From contig JADIXX010000003.1 of assembly GCA_016705575.1 (NCBI GenBank), forward strand, positions 868,001 to 932,000: DNA of 64,000 bases, read 5' to 3'. This stretch comes from Candidatus Aalborgicola defluviihabitans (GTDB taxonomy: Bacteria; Pseudomonadota; Gammaproteobacteria; Burkholderiales; Burkholderiaceae_C). The notes beneath the pieces are model-generated. The model was not told the origin of the DNA. It did no database searches and saw only the letters and a list, made by a program, of their open reading frames with translations. The position numbers were made by a program, and so were the translations under genes. Below, piece by piece: positions 42,735 to 51,406 of this stretch; the stretch's first letter is position 1, and each line of letters starts with the position of its first letter.

Positions 42735-43727
42735 ATGAAAATCTGGACAGTCGTACTCGCAGCCGCTCTTGCCTTGACGGGTTTCCACGCCGAGGCAGCC
42801 AAGCGTCTGGGCGGCGGCAAATCCTTTGGACAGCAATCTTCCAACGTGACCCAACGGGGTGCCACGCCACCGGCACCTGGTACGCCAGCGCAGGGTGCCG
42901 CCAATGGCGCACCCAAACAAGGCCCTGGAGCAGCCGCACCGGCCACCAAGCGCCCCTGGGGTGCCATGCTGGGCGGGCTGGCTGCTGGACTGGGTTTGGC
43001 TTGGCTGGCGAATTCGCTGGGCATGGGTGAGGGCTTGGGGCAGCTGCTGATGTTCGGCATGCTGGCCATGGCCGCGTTCATGGTTATTGGTTGGGTGATG
43101 CGCCGTCGTGCGGCATCTGTTTCACCGCAGACCCCCTTTGCCTTCCAGGGCGCCGGTGGTGGAGTGCCGGCGACAGAATCCAAACCCTATCGCCCCGAGA
43201 ACGTGGGCAATGATGCGTCAGCGCGCCCTTGGGAGCGCAGCAGCATGGGTTTTCAAGCCGCTAACCCACCGGGTGGTGCGAGTGGTGTGGGTGGCTCCAT
43301 CATCGGTTCGGCCCTGACGGGTTCGCAGAATTGGGGCGTTCCCGCCGGTTTTGACGCCGAGGGCTTTCTGACTGCGGCCAAGACCAACTTCGTGACCCTA
43401 CAGGCGGCGTGGGACAAGTCTGACGTCGCTGTACTGCGCTCCATGATGACCGATGGCATGTTGGGCGAGATCAAGGCCCAGCTCGCCGAGCGCGAGGCGC
43501 AGCATCCCGCTGGTGCCAGCAACCGCACCGATGTGGTCATGCTTGAAGCAAGCCTGCTGGGTATCGAAGAAACACCGGCTGAGTACGTGGCCAGTGTGGA
43601 GTTTTCCGGCATGATCCGCGAAGAACCCTCTGCTGGCCCCAGCCCGTTCCGTGAAGTCTGGAACATGACCAAACCCGTCAATGGTGGCCGCGGCTGGCTT
43701 GTGGCGGGCGTGCAGGCGCTCCAATAG
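42735..43727 (+). CDS. Tim44-domain inner-membrane protein
   Basis: The 330-residue protein has a signal or anchor peptide MKIWTVVLAAALALTGFHAE, then a Gly/Pro/Ala-rich linker (about 25-70). Two hydrophobic segments lie at about 75-122 (WGAMLGGLAAGLGLAWLANS and MLAMAAFMVIGWVM). A C-terminal Tim44-like domain (about 205-328) has FVTLQAAWDKSDVAVLRSMM. Bacterial Tim44-domain proteins are membrane-tethered and poorly characterised; the domain resembles the mitochondrial import component. It sits between ubiE and ubiJ, 52 and 43 bases away, so co-expression with quinone genes is likely. Confidence 0.87.
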   Translation: MKIWTVVLAAALALTGFHAEAAKRLGGGKSFGQQSSNVTQRGATPPAPGTPAQGAANGAPKQGPGAAAPATKRPWGAMLGGLAAGLGLAWLANSLGMGEGLGQLLMFGMLAMAAFMVIGWVMRRRAASVSPQTPFAFQGAGGGVPATESKPYRPENVGNDASARPWERSSMGFQAANPPGGASGVGGSIIGSALTGSQNWGVPAGFDAEGFLTAAKTNFVTLQAAWDKSDVAVLRSMMTDGMLGEIKAQLAEREAQHPAGASNRTDVVMLEASLLGIEETPAEYVASVEFSGMIREEPSAGPSPFREVWNMTKPVNGGRGWLVAGVQALQ

Positions 43728-43770
43728 GCGAGTCCCTTTCACGGGGATTTCACAGGGATAATAGGGGACT

Positions 43771-44310
43771 ATGGCAACACAGTCCCCTTTTTTCATGCTG
43801 GAGAGCTTTCTCCAAAACCTCAATCTGCCCCTGACGCCACCGGCCTGGGTAGTGGATGAAACGCACCGCCGTATCGTGTTGTTGCTCAACCATGTGCTGA
43901 TGCAAGAACCACAAGCCATGGAACGGCTGGTTCGGCAAAAAGGACGTGTGGTGCGCATCCAGTGGCGCACCATGACATTCAAGGTCGTCATGACCCCGGC
44001 TGGGTTGCTGGACGTAGCGCCAGCCGATGCAGAGCCCGATCTCTCCCTGGTCATCACCGACGAGTCGCCGTTCTCCATTGCCCAGGGATTGATGCAGGGT
44101 GGCAAGCCTGCCGTGCGCATTGAAGGCGATGTCCAGTTGGCCGCCGAGGTGAGCTGGCTGATCGACCATGTGCGCTGGGATGTGGAGGAAGACCTGGCGC
44201 GTGTGCTGGGCGACGCCCCGGCCCATGGTCTGGTGCAGGCCGTCCGTGCCATGGCGCAGGCGGTGCAGCAGTTTGTGGGTGGGGCCGGGCGCAGCACGGA
44301 GGTTAGCTAG
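43771..44310 (+). CDS. ubiJ: UbiJ, ubiquinone biosynthesis accessory factor (SCP2 domain)
   Basis: The 179-residue protein has an SCP2-type lipid-binding domain at about 20-125 with VVRIQWRTMTFKVVMTPAGL and KPAVRIEGDVQLAAEVSWL, then a C-terminal helix-rich region ending in a predicted coil. UbiJ, with UbiK, organises the soluble Ubi complex that handles hydrophobic intermediates. The weak sequence conservation is normal for this family; the call leans on its place directly before ubiB, whose GTG start shares the last base of the ubiJ stop. Confidence 0.87.
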   Translation: MATQSPFFMLESFLQNLNLPLTPPAWVVDETHRRIVLLLNHVLMQEPQAMERLVRQKGRVVRIQWRTMTFKVVMTPAGLLDVAPADAEPDLSLVITDESPFSIAQGLMQGGKPAVRIEGDVQLAAEVSWLIDHVRWDVEEDLARVLGDAPAHGLVQAVRAMAQAVQQFVGGAGRSTEVS

Positions 44311-45878
44311 TGAGTCGCCTGTACCGCGGTTTTTTCATTGCCTGGGTGGTCTTTCGTTACGGACTGGACGAACTGGTCCTGAGCAGTTTTGACAACCGCT
44401 GGCTGCAACGCCTGACCCGGGTACTGACGGTTGGTCGCACGCTGACCGCACCCCGTGGACAACGCCTGCGCCAGGCGCTGGAACGGCTGGGCCCCATCTT
44501 CGTCAAGTTTGGCCAGGTGCTGTCTACCCGGCGCGATCTGTTGCCGACCGACATTGCCGACGAGCTTGCCAAGCTGCAGGACCAGGTGCCACCGTTTGAT
44601 TCGGATGTGGCCATTGCCATCATCGAGCTTGGCCTGCGCAAGCCGATTGGCGACGTGTTTGTGTCCTTCGAGCGCGAGCCGGTGGCCAGTGCCTCGATCG
44701 CCCAGGTGCACTTTGCTGTGCTGAACGACCGCAAGGGACAGCCGCGCGAGGTTGCCGTCAAGGTACTGCGCCCTGGCATGCATGCAGCCATCGAAAAAGA
44801 TTTGCGCCTGCTGCACATGATGGCTGCCTGGGTGGAAGGGCTTTCGGCGGATGGCAAACGCCTGCGTCCACGTGATGTGGTGGCCGAGTTTGACAAGCAC
44901 TTGCATGACGAGCTGGACCTGGTGCGTGAGGCCGCCAACGCAGCGCAGCTGCGCCGCAATATGGAAAGCCTGCAGCTGGTGCTGGTGCCCGAAATTCTGT
45001 GGGACTACTGCAGCACCGATGTGATGGTGATGGAGCGCATGTATGGCGTTCCGGTTAGCCAGGTCGAGCGCCTGCGTGAAGCCGGTGTGGACATCCCCAA
45101 GCTGGCGCGCGATGGCGTAACCATTTTCTTCACGCAGGTGTTTAGAGACGGCTTTTTCCACGCCGACATGCATCCGGGCAACATCCAGGTCAGCATCGAC
45201 CCCAAAACCTTTGGGCGCTACATTTCGCTGGACTTCGGCATCGTTGGCACGCTGACCGAGTCGGACAAGGACTACCTCGCGCAGAACTTCACTGCCTTCT
45301 TCCGGCGGGACTATAAGCGTGTGGCTGAGTTGCACATTGAATCGGGCTGGGTTCCGCGCAGCACCCGGGTGGACGAGTTGGAAGCGGGCATCCGCGCGGT
45401 GTGTGAACCGTATTTTGATCGCCCTCTCAAGGAAATCTCACTGGGCATGCTGCTGATGCGGTTGTTTCAAACCTCGCGCCGCTTCCAGGTTGAGATCCAG
45501 CCCCAACTGGTGCTTTTGCAAAAGACCCTGCTCAACATCGAGGGACTGGGCCGCGAGTTGGACCCCGAACTGGACCTCTGGGCCACTGCCAAGCCTTTTC
45601 TGGAGCAGTGGATGCTGGGCCAGGTCGGTCCGCAGAAGCTGCTGGAGCAAATGGCGGCCCAGGCGCCACACTATGCCAAGCTGCTGCCTGAGTTGCCCGC
45701 ACTGCTACACAGCTACTTGCGCAACGCCCAGAACGACGCTGGTCAACGTGCCATGGAGCAGCTGGTGATCGAGCAGCAGCGAACCAACCGCTTGTTGCAG
45801 GGGTTGACCTATGCGTTAATTGGTTTTGCGCTGGGCATGGTGGTCATGCAGTTTGTCATCCGGGTGCGGCTGTTTTAG
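44310..45878 (+). CDS. ubiB: UbiB, ABC1-family atypical kinase/ATPase
   Basis: The 522-residue protein starts with GTG at 44310. The family-defining KxGQ motif is FVKFGQVLSTRRDLLP at about 67-82, followed by the Ala-rich ASIAQVHFAVL loop and VAVKVLRPG (ATP-binding Lys). Then come DELDLVREAANAAQ, FHADMHPGNI (catalytic loop) and LDFGIVG (metal-binding Asp). Two transmembrane helices end the protein (YALIGFALGMVVMQFVI). UbiB is an ATPase that extracts ubiquinone precursors from the membrane. Confidence 0.96.
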   Translation: MSRLYRGFFIAWVVFRYGLDELVLSSFDNRWLQRLTRVLTVGRTLTAPRGQRLRQALERLGPIFVKFGQVLSTRRDLLPTDIADELAKLQDQVPPFDSDVAIAIIELGLRKPIGDVFVSFEREPVASASIAQVHFAVLNDRKGQPREVAVKVLRPGMHAAIEKDLRLLHMMAAWVEGLSADGKRLRPRDVVAEFDKHLHDELDLVREAANAAQLRRNMESLQLVLVPEILWDYCSTDVMVMERMYGVPVSQVERLREAGVDIPKLARDGVTIFFTQVFRDGFFHADMHPGNIQVSIDPKTFGRYISLDFGIVGTLTESDKDYLAQNFTAFFRRDYKRVAELHIESGWVPRSTRVDELEAGIRAVCEPYFDRPLKEISLGMLLMRLFQTSRRFQVEIQPQLVLLQKTLLNIEGLGRELDPELDLWATAKPFLEQWMLGQVGPQKLLEQMAAQAPHYAKLLPELPALLHSYLRNAQNDAGQRAMEQLVIEQQRTNRLLQGLTYALIGFALGMVVMQFVIRVRLF

Positions 45879-45929
45879 GCCGCGCCTTATAATTGAAGGC
45901 TTTGCAACTCGAAGCCAGAGCTTTCATTC

Positions 45930-46244
45930 ATGCCTATATACGCCTATAAATGCGAGTCCTGCGGGTTTGCCAAGGATGTATTGCAGAAAATGTCCGACGC
46001 ACCGCTGGATGTGTGCCCATCCTGCTCGCAAGCAACTTTCAAGAAACAACTCACTGCCGCCGGATTCCAGCTGAAAGGTTCTGGCTGGTACGCGACCGAC
46101 TTCAAGGGCGCTGGTACCCCCCCGGCACCGGCTTCAATGCCCGCAGAATCCACTCCGTCTGCTTCCGCGCCTGCGTCTGACAGTGGCACCAAGACTGAGT
46201 CCAAACCGGCCGCAACGCCGCCTCCCGCCGCTACCAGCATCTGA
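45930..46244 (+). CDS. FmdB-family zinc-ribbon protein
   Basis: The 104-residue protein begins MPIYAYKCESCGF; cysteines at 8, 11, 29 and 32 form a zinc ribbon (CESC, CPSC). The C-terminal half is low-complexity Pro/Ala/Ser-rich with no fold expected. FmdB-type proteins are small putative regulators. A TATAAT at 45888-45893 could be a -10 box but lacks a convincing -35. It is followed two bases later by the frame of the DUF502 gene. Confidence 0.88.
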   Translation: MPIYAYKCESCGFAKDVLQKMSDAPLDVCPSCSQATFKKQLTAAGFQLKGSGWYATDFKGAGTPPAPASMPAESTPSASAPASDSGTKTESKPAATPPPAATSI

Positions 46245-46267
46245 ACGTGACCCCACCCGAGACCGGA

Positions 46268-46921
46268 ATGAACCTCCACTTCAAAAAGTACATGCTGACC
46301 GGCCTGATGGTCTGGCTGCCACTGGCCATCACCATTTGGGTGCTGTCCTGGCTGGTCAACTCGCTGGACGGTGTGTTGAGCGGTGTGTTGTCCGGTTTGG
46401 CGGCGGTGACACCGCAGAGCCTGTCACCCGCGATCGAGCGTCTGCGCAGCATTCCAGGTCTGGGCGTGCTGTTGGTGGCCGGCTTCATGCTGATCACCGG
46501 AGCGCTGGTTTCCAACGTAGCAGGTCGCTGGTGGTTGAAGCAGTGGGACCGAATGATCACCACGATCCCCATCGTAAAGTCCATCTACAACAGTGTTAAA
46601 AAAGTATCGGACACGCTGTTTTCCAGTAACGGAAACGCCTTTCGCACGGCCCTGCTGGTGCAGTACCCGCGCGCTGGAAGCTGGACAATTGCATTCCAGA
46701 CTGGCACCCCCAGCGGAGAAGTGGCAACCCACCTGGGTGCCGACTTTGTCAGCGTCTATGTACCCACCACGCCCAACCCGACCAGTGGATTTTTTTTGAT
46801 GCTGCCACGTGCCGACGTGATCGAGCTGGACATGAGTGTGGACCAGGCGCTGACCTATGTGATCTCCATGGGCTCGGTGCCACCGTCTGCGCCCGCGCTT
46901 CCGGTGGCAAGCCGCAAATAA
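46268..46921 (+). CDS. DUF502 membrane protein
   Basis: From the ATG at 46268 (MNLHFKKYMLTGLMVWLPLA) the protein has 217 residues; a GTG at 46247 would add seven residues without a family match. The N-terminal membrane segment MLTGLMVWLPLAITIWVLSW and a second at LGVLLVAGFMLITGALVSNV are followed by the DUF502 signature PIVKSIYNSVKKVSDTLFSS. A later VSVYVPTTPNPTSGFFLMLP is also typical. Function is unknown. The fmdB-DUF502-aspS order recurs in betaproteobacteria. Confidence 0.9.
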   Translation: MNLHFKKYMLTGLMVWLPLAITIWVLSWLVNSLDGVLSGVLSGLAAVTPQSLSPAIERLRSIPGLGVLLVAGFMLITGALVSNVAGRWWLKQWDRMITTIPIVKSIYNSVKKVSDTLFSSNGNAFRTALLVQYPRAGSWTIAFQTGTPSGEVATHLGADFVSVYVPTTPNPTSGFFLMLPRADVIELDMSVDQALTYVISMGSVPPSAPALPVASRK

Positions 46922-46970
46922 CCAATTTACACAACCCGCTGCCCATTAGGCAGCGTTCTGAAAGCAAGCA

Positions 46971-48806
46971 ATGGCCATGCGTACTCATTACTGCGGTCTG
47001 GTGACCGAAGCCCAAATGGGCGAAACCGTTTCCCTGTGTGGCTGGGTGAATCGCCGCCGTGACCATGGTGGCGTCATTTTTGTGGATTTGCGTGACCGCG
47101 AAGGCTATGTGCAAATTGTGTGCGACCCCGATCGTGCCGAGATGTTCAGCACCGCCGAAGGCCTGCGCAACGAGTTCTGTATCCAGGTCAAGGGCCTGGT
47201 GCGTGCACGCCCCGATGGCACCACCAATGACAGCCTCAAAAGCGGCAAGATCGAGGTGTTGTGCCACGAGTTGGTGGTGCTCAACCCGTCGGTTACCCCT
47301 CCGTTCCAGCTGGACGAAGACAACCTGTCGGAAACCACTCGTCTCACGCACCGCGTGCTGGACTTGCGCCGCCCGTACATGCAGAATAACCTGATGCTGC
47401 GTTACCGCGTGTCCATGGAAGTGCGCAAGTTTCTGGATGCCAATGGTTTTGTCGATATCGAAACCCCCATGCTCACCAAGAGCACGCCTGAAGGCGCGCG
47501 TGACTACCTGGTGCCCAGCCGTGTGCACGATGGCCACTTTTTTGCCTTGCCACAAAGCCCGCAGCTGTTCAAGCAGTTGCTGATGGTCGCTGGCTTTGAC
47601 CGCTACTACCAGATCACCAAGTGCTTCCGTGACGAAGACCTGCGCGCCGATCGCCAGCCAGAATTCACGCAGATCGATATTGAAACCTCGTTCCTGGGGG
47701 AAGAAGAAATTCGCGACATGTTCCAGGGCATGATCACCACCGTTTTCAAGAACACCATTGGTGTGGATCTGGGCGATTTCCCGGTCATGACCTACCAGGA
47801 AGCGATGCACGTTTATGGTTCGGACAAACCCGATCTGCGTGTGAACCTGAAGTTTGCCGAAGTGACCGACGTCATGGCCGATGTGGACTTCAAGGTATTC
47901 TCTGGCGCCGCCACCATGAAAAATGGCCGTGTGGTGGCCCTGCGCGTACCGGGCGGTTCGGTCGAAGGCGGCGGCATCAGCCGTGGCGAGATTGACGCCT
48001 ACACCGAGTTCGTCAAGATCTACGGCGCCAAGGGCCTGGCGTACATTCGCGTCAATGATGTTGCTGCCGGGGAAGGCACCAAGGACAAGCCTTGGCCGGG
48101 CCTGCAAAGCCCGATTGTTAAAAACATCCACAGCACGGCGCTCAAAGCGGTGCTGGAGCGCACAGGTGCCCAAAATGGCGACCTGATTTTCTTTGGTGCC
48201 GACAAGGCCAAGATCGTCAACGACGCCATTGGTGCCCTGCGCATCAAGATCGGCCATAGCGATTTCGGCAAGAAGAACGGCCTGTTCGAAAAGGGTTGGC
48301 GCCCCATGTGGGTTGTCGACTTCCCGATGTTTGAATACGACGAAGAAGCCCAGCGCTACACCGCGACGCACCACCCCTTCACAGCACCCAAGGATGGTCA
48401 CGAAGACTGGATGGTTACCGCGCCCGAGAAGTGCATCTCCAAGGGCTACGACATGGTCTTGAACGGTTGGGAAATGGGCGGCGGTTCGGTCCGAATCCAC
48501 CGTGCCGATGTGCAGCAGAAGGTGTTTGACGCGCTCAAGATTTCCCCAGAAGAAGCGCAGCTCAAGTTCGGCTTCCTGCTCGATGCACTGCAATACGGCG
48601 CGCCCCCGCACGGTGGCCTGGCCTTCGGCCTGGACCGCATCGTGACCATGATGACCGGTGCCGAGTCCATCCGCGACGTGATTGCATTTCCCAAAACCCA
48701 GCGCGCCCAGTGCCTGCTGACCCAGGCACCGTCGCTGGTTGACGAGAAGCAACTGCGCGAACTGCATATCCGTCTGCGCAATCCAGATGCCGCCAAAGCG
48801 GACTGA
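46971..48806 (+). CDS. aspS: Aspartyl-tRNA synthetase AspS
   Basis: The 611-residue class II synthetase has an N-terminal anticodon-binding OB fold (about 1-110, GWVNRRRDHGGVIFVDLRDR). The catalytic core has motif 2 CFRDEDLRADRQPEFTQID and motif 3 GLAFGLDRIVTMMTG. A bacterial GAD insertion lies at about 290-420. The start MAMRTHYCG matches relatives; the ATG two codons on is an alternative. A strong terminator follows, so nudB probably needs read-through or its own promoter. Confidence 0.97.
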   Translation: MAMRTHYCGLVTEAQMGETVSLCGWVNRRRDHGGVIFVDLRDREGYVQIVCDPDRAEMFSTAEGLRNEFCIQVKGLVRARPDGTTNDSLKSGKIEVLCHELVVLNPSVTPPFQLDEDNLSETTRLTHRVLDLRRPYMQNNLMLRYRVSMEVRKFLDANGFVDIETPMLTKSTPEGARDYLVPSRVHDGHFFALPQSPQLFKQLLMVAGFDRYYQITKCFRDEDLRADRQPEFTQIDIETSFLGEEEIRDMFQGMITTVFKNTIGVDLGDFPVMTYQEAMHVYGSDKPDLRVNLKFAEVTDVMADVDFKVFSGAATMKNGRVVALRVPGGSVEGGGISRGEIDAYTEFVKIYGAKGLAYIRVNDVAAGEGTKDKPWPGLQSPIVKNIHSTALKAVLERTGAQNGDLIFFGADKAKIVNDAIGALRIKIGHSDFGKKNGLFEKGWRPMWVVDFPMFEYDEEAQRYTATHHPFTAPKDGHEDWMVTAPEKCISKGYDMVLNGWEMGGGSVRIHRADVQQKVFDALKISPEEAQLKFGFLLDALQYGAPPHGGLAFGLDRIVTMMTGAESIRDVIAFPKTQRAQCLLTQAPSLVDEKQLRELHIRLRNPDAAKAD

Positions 48807-48826
48807 AGCTTGGCTAGTGCACAATG

Positions 48827-48855
48827 AAAGGACGCTCTGGTGGCGTCCTTTTTTT
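48827..48855 (+). terminator. Rho-independent terminator between aspS and nudB
   Basis: AAAGGACGC (48827-48835), a 7-base loop, GCGTCCTTT (48843-48851) and T to 48855 form a perfect 9-bp hairpin with a seven-T tract. The T tract touches the nudB ATG at 48856. Confidence 0.9.
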
Positions 48856-49362
48856 ATGCCAAAACCCTACAAAATTCCTCAATCTGTACTCGTGGTTATC
48901 TACACCGCAGCGCTGGACGTGCTGCTAATTCGTCGCGCCGATGGCTTAGATCTGGGGGTCGAGTACTGGCAGTCGGTCACTGGAAGCAAGGATGTACTGG
49001 ATGAACCTTGGGTAGTCACTGCCCAGCGCGAGGTTCAGGAAGAAACCGGTATCGACTGCCGCACCGGCAACTCAAGCGGCGCATGCCTGTTGGACTGGCA
49101 GCTGGAAAACGTCTATGCCATTTACCCCCAGTGGCTGTACCGCTATGCTGCGGGTGTGACACACAACACTGAGCACCTGTTTGGGCTGCGGGTGGCGCGC
49201 GGCTGCCCCGTCCGGCTTAACCCACGCGAACACACAGCCTACCAATGGCTGCCTTACCACCAGGCGGCTGAGGCCTGCTTTTCGCCGTCGAATGCGGAGG
49301 CCATTTTGCAGTTACCTCGATTGGCCTTGCTAGAGTCGGTGGCGTCGGGGGGTGTTGCATGA
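48856..49362 (+). CDS. nudB: Dihydroneopterin triphosphate diphosphatase NudB
   Basis: From the ATG at 48856 the protein has 168 residues and begins MPKPYKIPQSVLVVIYT, close to the E. coli NudB N-terminus (YKRPVSILVVIY). The Nudix box region reads GSKDVLDEPWVVTAQREV then QEETGI, with the first Glu one position later than the strict pattern. It removes pyrophosphate from dihydroneopterin triphosphate in folate synthesis, downstream of FolE, which is encoded about 2 kb further on. The ATG directly abuts a terminator T tract, leaving no standard ribosome-binding site. The stop overlaps the next ATG. Confidence 0.9.
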   Translation: MPKPYKIPQSVLVVIYTAALDVLLIRRADGLDLGVEYWQSVTGSKDVLDEPWVVTAQREVQEETGIDCRTGNSSGACLLDWQLENVYAIYPQWLYRYAAGVTHNTEHLFGLRVARGCPVRLNPREHTAYQWLPYHQAAEACFSPSNAEAILQLPRLALLESVASGGVA

Positions 49363-50102
49363 CCACAGTACGGGTGGCCACCTACAACATCCACAAGGGC
49401 GTGCAAGGCGTAGGACCGGTGCGGCGCCTGGAAATTCACAACCTGGGCCATGCGGTGGAGCAGCTCGACGCTGACATTGTTTGTTTGCAGGAAGTGCGCA
49501 AACTGCACCGCCGAGAAGCTGAGCACTTCGCTCACTGGCCGGAACAAGCCCAAGCTGATTTTCTGGCGCCAGAAGGCTACACCGCCGTTTACCGCACCAA
49601 TGCCCATACAAAGCACGGTGAGCACGGCAATGCCATGCTGACGCGTTGGCCGGTGATAGGCCACCAACATGAGGACATGTCGGATCACCGCTTCGAGCAA
49701 CGTGGCCTGCTGCATTCCGAAGTGCTGGTGCATGGCCGTGCGGTGCATGTGCTGGTGATCCACCTGGGTCTGATCAAGGGCAGCCGGGTGCGGCAACTGG
49801 CACAGATTCAGCGTTTCATTGAGCGGGAGATTGCACCGGATGCGCCGCTGGTGGTGGCGGGTGATTTCAACGACTGGGGCAATACCGTGCAGGGTGCGCT
49901 GGGTGATGCGGGATTGGTGGCCTCCGTTCAGGCGCGCAAGGCGACTTTTCCATCACGTTTACCGCTGGTGCAGCTGGACCATGTGTACGCCCGGGGGATG
50001 ACGCCCCTGGGCTTGCATGTGCCCCATGGACGCATTTGGGGACGGATGTCAGACCACTTGCCGCTGATTGCCGAGTTTGACCTGCCGGTGAATACGAATT
50101 GA
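49359..50102 (+). CDS. Endonuclease/exonuclease/phosphatase (EEP) family protein
   Basis: The 247-residue protein has the EEP-fold motifs in order: ATYNIHKGVQG near the N-terminus, VCLQEVRKL (catalytic Glu), VVAGDFNDWG (Asp/Asn) and MSDHLPLIAEF (Asp-His pair). Members cleave phosphodiester bonds in nucleic acids, lipids or inositol phosphates. It overlaps nudB by four bases and is followed six bases later by a cardiolipin synthase ATG. The YbhP/ClsB pairing in E. coli is the same arrangement, which suggests a phospholipid-related role. The substrate is not known. Confidence 0.88.
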   Translation: MTTVRVATYNIHKGVQGVGPVRRLEIHNLGHAVEQLDADIVCLQEVRKLHRREAEHFAHWPEQAQADFLAPEGYTAVYRTNAHTKHGEHGNAMLTRWPVIGHQHEDMSDHRFEQRGLLHSEVLVHGRAVHVLVIHLGLIKGSRVRQLAQIQRFIEREIAPDAPLVVAGDFNDWGNTVQGALGDAGLVASVQARKATFPSRLPLVQLDHVYARGMTPLGLHVPHGRIWGRMSDHLPLIAEFDLPVNTN

Positions 50103-50107
50103 AGCCA

Positions 50108-51304
50108 ATGCCCTTGACTGCCGGCCACAACTTGCAGTTGTTGCATGGTGGGGCTGAGTTCTTCCCGTCTCTGGTGGCCGCCATCGATGGGGCTGAGCAA
50201 GAGGTGTGGTTAGAGACTTACATCTTTTACTTTGATGCCAGTGGCGAACGGGTTGCTGCAGCGCTGGAACGTGCGGCGCTGCGCGGTGTTGTTGTGTACC
50301 TGGTGGTCGACGGCATCGGTACCCCGGTGGTGCCGGTCGAATGGGTGCAGCGCTTCGGGCAGGCTGGTGTGCGCTGGCACCAGTTTTCGCCTCTGGGGCG
50401 CTGGGGTCTGCTGGTACCCGTGGTATGGCGTCGTATGCACCGCAAGCTCTGTGTGGTGGATCGGGAGGTGGCTTTTTGCGGTGGTATCAACATTCTGGAC
50501 GACTACGTTGACCCTAGCTACGGTGCGCTGGAGTCTCCCCGTTTTGATTTTGCGGTACGCGTCACCGGGCCGCTGGTGGCGGTGGCGCACCAGACCATGG
50601 CGATGTTCTGGGGCCGCCTTCAAATCACGCGACAGCTTGAACACCTGAAGTTTGACGATGCGCACGAAACCTGGAAGAACCCAGATCTACACCCCGCAAG
50701 CCCGCAACCGGCGAGAATCGTGCGCGGCGGCGTGAATGCAGCCCTGGTCCTGCGTGACAACGTGCGCAATCGCAACCGTATTGAACGCGCTTACCTCAAG
50801 GCAATCGCAGATGCCCGCCACGACGTGCTCATTGCCAACGCTTATTTTTTGCCCGGTGGCAAGCTGCGCCGTGCGCTTATCCATGCTGCTCGGCGGGGCG
50901 TGCGGGTACGCCTGTTGTTGCAGGGGCGCTACGAGTACTTCATGCAGTACCACGGGGCAAGACCGGTGTTTGGGGTTTTGCTGGCGGCTGGCGTGGAAAT
51001 CCATGAATATTCGGCCGGCTTTCTTCACGCCAAGGTGGCAGTGGTGGACGACCGCTGGGCCACTGTGGGCTCATCTAACCTGGACCCCTTGAGCTTCTTG
51101 TTGGCGCGCGAGGCCAACGTAGTGGTGGAAGACCCCACTTTTGCCAATGCCCTGCGCATCAGTTTGCTCGCCGCCATCCAGACCCAAGGTGTGCAACTGG
51201 AGCCTAAAGCATACGCTGCACGTCCTTGGCACCAGCGTTTTCTGGACCGTCTGGCCTTTGGCGTGATGCGTCTGGCACTGTTTTTGACTGGGAGGAGCTA
51301 TTAA
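50108..51304 (+). CDS. clsB: Cardiolipin synthase B
   Basis: From the ATG at 50108 (MPLTAGHNLQLLHGGAEFF) the protein has 398 residues; a TTG nine bases earlier is possible. Two phospholipase-D HKD motifs are complete: HRKLCVVDREVAFCGG and HAKVAVVDDRWATVGSSNLD. ClsB-type enzymes make cardiolipin by phosphatidyl transfer at the inner membrane. The final Ser and Tyr codons and the TAA stop are supplied by a dispersed repeat, so the C-terminus was probably reset when that element arrived. Confidence 0.93.
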   Translation: MPLTAGHNLQLLHGGAEFFPSLVAAIDGAEQEVWLETYIFYFDASGERVAAALERAALRGVVVYLVVDGIGTPVVPVEWVQRFGQAGVRWHQFSPLGRWGLLVPVVWRRMHRKLCVVDREVAFCGGINILDDYVDPSYGALESPRFDFAVRVTGPLVAVAHQTMAMFWGRLQITRQLEHLKFDDAHETWKNPDLHPASPQPARIVRGGVNAALVLRDNVRNRNRIERAYLKAIADARHDVLIANAYFLPGGKLRRALIHAARRGVRVRLLLQGRYEYFMQYHGARPVFGVLLAAGVEIHEYSAGFLHAKVAVVDDRWATVGSSNLDPLSFLLAREANVVVEDPTFANALRISLLAAIQTQGVQLEPKAYAARPWHQRFLDRLAFGVMRLALFLTGRSY

Positions 51305-51339
51305 TTTCATAGCTATGCACGTAATTCCCATGAGGGCTA
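51297..51339 (+). repeat. Dispersed 17+16+10 repeat, copy H
   Basis: Core GCTATTAATTTCATAGC (51297-51313), spacer 51314-51329, ATGAGGGCTA (51330-51339). The core overlaps the last codons and stop of clsB. Confidence 0.85.
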
Positions 51340-51406
51340 CGGGCTAAAAACATTACTAGTCAAAGGCTGGTAGTATTGTTGGATGTTAATGAAGAAGAAG
51401 AGCACC

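Noticed and set aside
46749..48824. A 691-codon open frame antisense to aspS
   Set aside because: It is the complementary shadow of a well-supported synthetase in GC-rich DNA, with His/Val-rich translation and no recognisable domain.
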